Part shown: positions 60,341 through 64,000 of the stretch, one piece after another
How positions within the stretch are numbered: the first letter of the stretch is position 1
Layout: every line of letters begins with the position of its first letter
Source: Hansschlegelia beijingensis
GTDB taxonomy: Bacteria > Pseudomonadota > Alphaproteobacteria > Rhizobiales > Methylopilaceae
Direction of reading: 5' to 3'
Assembly: GCF_014196425.1 (NCBI RefSeq)
Contig: NZ_JACIDR010000005.1
Span: forward strand, 155,122-219,121
DNA length: 64,000 bases
Made by a program: the position numbers and the translations under genes
Notes under the pieces: model-generated
What the model saw: only the letters and a program-made list of their open reading frames with translations
Databases searched by the model: none
What the model was told of the DNA's origin: nothing

Positions 60341-60970
60341 ATGGCCTTGATACTGAAAGACGGCTCCGTCTTCCTGCACATCCCGAAGACGGGTGGCTCT
60401 TTCGTTTCGACCGCCCTCACCCAGCTCGGCTTGGTGAAGCGCGAGTTCACAAAAAAGCATGCCGACGTCGATCGGTTCATAAACAAGAGCGTCGCGAAGA
60501 AGCTTCCGCCGCGCCCATTCATGTTCTGTTTCGTGCGGAACCCGCTCAAGTGGTACGAGAGCTGGTGGAAGTACAACAACACCTTCGGCGACTGGCCGAC
60601 CTGGGGCTCCGCGTCGTCCGGCGACGCCGGCTGGCATCCGCAGAACATCCTGAACGGCTGCGGCGACACCGACTTCAGCCAGTTCGTTCGCAACGTGCTG
60701 AAGCGGCGGCCCGGCTATGTCTCGGAAATGTACGGCTGGTATGTGCGGCCTGACGTCGGCTTCGTCGGCAAGAACGAGAACCTGATCGAAGATCTCGTCA
60801 CTGTGCTCCGCATGCGGGAGCTGGACTTCGACGAAGACAAGCTTCGCTCGATGGCGAAAGTCGGCGTAGCCCCCGGAGAGGAGCGGATCAACTGGAGCGA
60901 CGATCTTCGTCGCGAAGTGATCCGCCTCGAGTATCCGGCATTCGTGCGCTACGGCTACCCGACCGAATAG
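60341..60970 (+). CDS. Sulfotransferase-like protein
   Basis: 209-residue protein with the PAPS-dependent sulfotransferase signatures: HIPKTGGSF (residues 13-21, 5'-phosphosulfate loop) and CFVRNPLKWYESWW (63-76, 3'-phosphate-binding motif with Arg66). The rest of the fold is compact, and the acceptor is unknown (polysaccharide, lipid or other hydroxyl). ATG 60341 is preferred with GAGGA at 60329-60333; a GTG at 60338 is immediately in front. The nearby cysN/cysC fusion gene makes PAPS. Family assignment from motifs only. Confidence 0.72.
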   Translation: MALILKDGSVFLHIPKTGGSFVSTALTQLGLVKREFTKKHADVDRFINKSVAKKLPPRPFMFCFVRNPLKWYESWWKYNNTFGDWPTWGSASSGDAGWHPQNILNGCGDTDFSQFVRNVLKRRPGYVSEMYGWYVRPDVGFVGKNENLIEDLVTVLRMRELDFDEDKLRSMAKVGVAPGEERINWSDDLRREVIRLEYPAFVRYGYPTE

Positions 60971-60979
60971 ACACTTCGC

Positions 60980-61001
60980 GGCATCCCGGCGCCGGAATGC
61001 C
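60980..61001 (+). repeat. Inverted repeat after the sulfotransferase-like gene
   Basis: GGCATCCCGGC and GCCGGAATGCC pair with a single mismatch; they begin 10 bases after the stop codon. A possible terminator, without a T-run on the plus strand. Confidence 0.4.
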
Positions 61002-61057
61002 GAGAACGGTCCGCCGCGCGCGCCCCAGGATGGCGGTTCGCCCGGCGGACGACTTTC

Positions 61058-61261
61058 TCAGGACGCCATAAAACCGTTTCGGAACAGTATGGCGCACTTG
61101 CGGGGCGATCTGATGTTGCCCGCCGCCACGCCCAGCACGATGGAGCGCAGCAGGCGCTTGCGCATCCTTTTCGCCTTCTGGGGATCGTCGCTCGCCTTGA
61201 TCCGCTCAATGCGGCGGACGACCTTGCGAGGCGTGAGCTTCGAAAGGGGCTTTACCTGCAT
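61058..61261 (-). CDS. Small basic protein, unknown (67 aa)
   Basis: Starts at ATG 61261 with GGAGAGG a few bases upstream (minus strand); an upstream ATG (61273) lacks such a site. Reads MQVKPLSKLTPRKVVRRIERI and continues with a very Lys/Arg-rich sequence (KAKRMRKRLLRS), strongly basic, no clear helix in the membrane. No family recognised. It lies between convergent genes; it could be a nucleic-acid-binding protein, or a spurious frame. Confidence 0.4.
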   Translation of the reverse strand: MQVKPLSKLTPRKVVRRIERIKASDDPQKAKRMRKRLLRSIVLGVAAGNIRSPRKCAILFRNGFMAS

Positions 61262-61337
61262 TGTCCTCTCCATCAGTGGGAAGTCACATGCTATGACGAG
61301 CTTATGAGGGCGTAAAGCGCCAGCGAACAAATATAGC

Positions 61338-62159
61338 CTAACGAAGAGTCTTGTTCAGCGTGGTCGCGAGCCGCAGACCTGCAAGGCGAAGCCGCTCCTC
61401 CACGATCGGCATCGCCTTTTCGTAATAGTCGTCCGGCAGAGGCTGGGCTTCGCCGCGGCGACGACCCTCTCGCCTGTCGATGCCATAGGGTCCGGAGAAG
61501 ATGAAGTCGCGAGCGACGTCGCGGCTTTCCTCCGCCCAGGCGGCCGGGTCGATCGCGTTGGAGCGGGCCCTTGCGGCCTCGACTGCGGGCGCGTTCGCCA
61601 TGAGCCGCTCCGCCAGCCGCTTCGGATTGCGCTCCTGGGTCACCAGGAGAGACGTGTCCCACACCTTGTGCATGATGACCGGTTTGCCTCGGTAGATCAC
61701 CCACTGCCTGCCCTTGTCGGCGGACGCGTGCAGCGGCTGGTGGATCTCGGCGACGAAGTGGACGACGTACTTGAGGGCGGTCAGACGGTCCTGATCCGGC
61801 TTGGAACGATCGCCCAGAACCGCCAGGTCCGCCTGGATCGCTTTGACCAGGCATTCGTGCCGGGTGCAGTTGATCGAGTTCGGATCATAAGGCGAATGGT
61901 CCAGCGGCAGCCGGACAGTATGCATCGGCCCTTCGGCGCCGCCCTGCCCCTTCACCTCGTCCGCCCAGGTCGAGACCTCTGCGAGGTTCCTGGCGCCTTC
62001 CAGCGAAAGCAGCCTCTCGACCTCGGCCTGCGCGGCGGGCGTCAGCAGCCCCTGCGCCTCGAAGGCGACCGCTCGGTGGCCTTTCACCCCCCAGCACCAG
62101 CCGGGCGACGAGACCAGAACGCTCAGGACGACGATGAGGGTTCTCATACGCGATGCCAT
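61338..62159 (-). CDS. S1/P1-family zinc-dependent nuclease, exported
   Basis: 273-residue protein with N-terminal signal (MASRMRTLIVVLSVLVSS) and a mature end near WGVKGHRAVAFEAQ, whose Trp and His are zinc ligands in this family. Other ligands: the Asp in STWADEVK, His in MHTVRLPLDHSP, and VHFVAEIHQPLH with HKVWD. Trinuclear zinc enzymes of this kind cut single-stranded nucleic acids or nucleotides outside the cytoplasm. ATG at 62159 shares its A with the cysN stop (TGATG), so translation is coupled; a second ATG lies at 62147. Confidence 0.86.
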   Translation of the reverse strand: MASRMRTLIVVLSVLVSSPGWCWGVKGHRAVAFEAQGLLTPAAQAEVERLLSLEGARNLAEVSTWADEVKGQGGAEGPMHTVRLPLDHSPYDPNSINCTRHECLVKAIQADLAVLGDRSKPDQDRLTALKYVVHFVAEIHQPLHASADKGRQWVIYRGKPVIMHKVWDTSLLVTQERNPKRLAERLMANAPAVEAARARSNAIDPAAWAEESRDVARDFIFSGPYGIDRREGRRRGEAQPLPDDYYEKAMPIVEERLRLAGLRLATTLNKTLR

Positions 62160-64000
62160 CAGCCGAACGCGGCCTGTATGAGGCCTTTTTGGGTGATGAG
62201 GTCGATGACCTGCTGGGCGAGTTGTTCGGGGGCGTGCTGGGTGGTGTCGAGCAGGAGGTCGGGGGTCTGGGGGCGTTCGTAGGGGGAGGAGACGCCGGTG
62301 AAGTTCGGGATCTGGCCGGCGCGGGCGCGGGCGTAGAGGCCCTTCGGGTCGCGCGCTTCGCAGACCGCCAGCGGGGTGTCGACGAAGATCTCCAGGAACT
62401 CGCCCTCGCCGACCAGGCTGCGGACCAGCTCCCGCTCCGCCTCGAACGGCGAGATGAAGCAGCAGATCGTGAGCGTGCCGGCCTCCACGAACAGCTTCGC
62501 CACCTCGCCCACCCGGCGGATGTTCTCCACCCGGTCGGCGTCCGTGAAGCCGAGGTCCTTGTTCAGCCCGTGCCGGACATTGTCGCCGTCGAGCAGCATG
62601 GTGTGCTGGCCCGCGAGCGCGAGCCGCTTCTCGACCAGGTTCGCGATCGTCGACTTGCCCGAGCCCGAAAGCCCCGTGAACCACAGGATCGCCGGACGCT
62701 GGCGCTTCAGCGCCGCGCGCGTCTCGCGGTCGACCGCGCTCGCATGGCGGTGGATGTTGGTCGCCCGCCGCAGCCCGTGCAGGATCATGCCGGCCGCAGC
62801 GGTCGCGTTCGACTCGCGGTCGATCAGGATGAAGCCGCCGGTGTCGCGGTTGTCCGCATAAGCGTCGAACGCCAGCGCCGCCCCGGTCTCGACATTGACC
62901 TCGGCGATCTCGTTCAGCCCCAGCGTCTTCGCCGCGAGCTGGTCGAAGCTGTTGACGTCGATCTTGTATTTGAGCGCCGTCACGGTCGCCGGAACCGTGC
63001 GGGCGGCGAGCTTCAGCAGATAGGAGCGGCCCGGATAGAGCGGCTCCTCATCCATCCAGATCAGTTTCGCGGCGAACTGGTTCGACACCTCGGGCCGCGT
63101 CTCCGGATGGGCCAGCACGTCGCCGCGCGCGACGTCGACCTCGTCCTCGAGCGTCAGCGTCACGCTGTCGCCCGCGACCGCCGCCTCGCGGTCGCCCTCC
63201 ATGGTGACGATCCGGGCGACCCGGCTGGTCCGTCCCGAGCCCGCCACCACGATCGCGTCGCCCGGCCGCACCGAGCCCGAGGCGAGCGTGCCCGCAAAGC
63301 CGCGGAAGTCGAGGTTCGGCCGGTTCACCCACTGCACCGGAAAGCGCATCGGCGCGTCCCTGAGCCCGCTCGCCGCCTCGACCTCCTCGAGATGTTCGAG
63401 CAGCGTCGGGCCGCGATACCAGGGCGTCTCGGGCGAGGCCGCGGTGACGTTGGCGCCGGTCAGCGCCGACAGCGGGATCGCGGCGATCTCGGTGAAGCCG
63501 AGCTTCTCGGCGAACGCCCGATAGCCGGCCTCGATCTCCGCGAACGCCACATGGCTGTAGTCCACGAGGTCGATCTTGTTGACCGCCACCGCCACCCGCC
63601 GGATGCCGAGCGCCGAACAGATGAAGCTGTGCCGCCGGGTCTGGGTCAAGATTCCCTTGCGGGCGTCGACCAGGATCACCGCGAGGTCGGCCGTCGAGGC
63701 CCCGGTCGCCATGTTGCGGGTGTACTGCTCGTGGCCCGGCGTGTCGGCCACGATGAAGCTGCGCTTCTCGGTCGCAAAATACCGGTAGGCGACGTCGATC
63801 GTGATGCCCTGCTCGCGCTCCGCCTCGAGCCCGTCGACCAGCAGCGCGAGGTCGATCGCAGGCCCGGTGGTGCCGTATTTGCGGCTGTCCCGCTCGAGCG
63901 CCGAGAGCTGGTCGTCGAAGATCAGCCGGGTGTCGTAGAGCAGCCGCCCGATCAGCGTCGACTTGCCGTCGTCGACCGAGCCGCAGGTGATGAAGCGCAG
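62159..64000 (-). CDS. cysNC: CysN/CysC fusion: sulfate adenylyltransferase subunit 1 / APS kinase (5' end off window)
   Basis: 613 residues visible, first residues LRFITCGSVDDGKST (P-loop of the GTPase) at the window edge, so about 15-20 N-terminal residues are missing. GTPase domain with DTPGHEQYTRNM, NKIDLVDY and the EF-Tu-like beta-barrel domains to about residue 440; then APS kinase with GLSGSGKSTIANLVE and DGDNVRHGLNKDLGF. It is the bifunctional NodQ-like arrangement that makes PAPS. CysD must be encoded just past the window. It likely supplies the sulfotransferase-like protein and sulfur assimilation. Confidence 0.95.
   Translation of the reverse strand: MRFITCGSVDDGKSTLIGRLLYDTRLIFDDQLSALERDSRKYGTTGPAIDLALLVDGLEAEREQGITIDVAYRYFATEKRSFIVADTPGHEQYTRNMATGASTADLAVILVDARKGILTQTRRHSFICSALGIRRVAVAVNKIDLVDYSHVAFAEIEAGYRAFAEKLGFTEIAAIPLSALTGANVTAASPETPWYRGPTLLEHLEEVEAASGLRDAPMRFPVQWVNRPNLDFRGFAGTLASGSVRPGDAIVVAGSGRTSRVARIVTMEGDREAAVAGDSVTLTLEDEVDVARGDVLAHPETRPEVSNQFAAKLIWMDEEPLYPGRSYLLKLAARTVPATVTALKYKIDVNSFDQLAAKTLGLNEIAEVNVETGAALAFDAYADNRDTGGFILIDRESNATAAAGMILHGLRRATNIHRHASAVDRETRAALKRQRPAILWFTGLSGSGKSTIANLVEKRLALAGQHTMLLDGDNVRHGLNKDLGFTDADRVENIRRVGEVAKLFVEAGTLTICCFISPFEAERELVRSLVGEGEFLEIFVDTPLAVCEARDPKGLYARARAGQIPNFTGVSSPYERPQTPDLLLDTTQHAPEQLAQQVIDLITQKGLIQAAFG

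Overview
The window is about 64 kb of very GC-rich DNA. Its gene order (pqqBCDE; trpGDC-moaC-moeA-lexA; comEC; gltX; gltA; fabZ-lpxD-bamA-rseP-dxr-cdsA-uppS-frr-pyrH-tsf-rpsB; dnaE; lolCD; proS; mce-rnj-birA-nuoN..A) is the conserved core of Hyphomicrobiales (Rhizobiales) Alphaproteobacteria. A PQQ operon and a GFA-type (glutathione/formaldehyde) protein inside the nuo operon suggest a methylotroph or facultative methylotroph. No tRNA, rRNA, CRISPR array or insertion sequence was recognised.

Layout. 1-3187 (+): pqqBCDE; pqqB lacks only its first few codons. 3333-4490 (+): a secreted DUF2865 protein. 4557-9674 (+): trpGDC, two membrane-protein genes and moaC-moeA in one tightly packed operon. 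9733-10509 (+): lexA behind an SOS box. 10503-12821 (-): comEC. 12879-15841 (+): gltX and gltA, closed by a symmetric terminator shared with the convergent fabZ. 15891-27584 (-): envelope, isoprenoid and translation operon fabZ to rpsB. 27765-31214 (-): dnaE, preceded by a 36-codon membrane microprotein behind two SOS-type boxes. 31492-36697 (-): ClC channel, lolD, lolC/E, proS. 36698-37092: a 395-bp gene-free stretch with a promoter-like site and a strong terminator. 37093-56352 (-): DUF1467, mce, rnj, birA and all 14 complex I genes with four extra genes woven in. 56609-62159: a cell-surface block (glycerophosphotransferase-like polymerase, double methyltransferase, sulfotransferase-like protein, small basic ORF, S1/P1 nuclease). 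62159-64000 (-): cysN/cysC fusion, cut by the window end, which would make PAPS for a sulfotransferase.

Most notable points. (1) A perfect GAAC-N7-GAAC box, the same type as the one at lexA, sits directly against the start codon of an unannotatably short single-helix protein upstream of dnaE; it resembles in size and setting the SOS-induced division inhibitor SidA of Caulobacter. (2) The lpxA-lpxI-lpxB genes that normally lie between fabZ and gltA are absent here, and lpxD is about 55-60 residues short at its C-terminus with an altered internal motif, raising the question of whether lipid A synthesis is changed or lost. (3) Two tiny membrane proteins, one small exported protein and a GFA-family protein are embedded, mostly with 4-base start/stop overlaps, in the complex I operon.

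Limits: all identifications are from reading the sequence and family knowledge; no database search or structure prediction was run.
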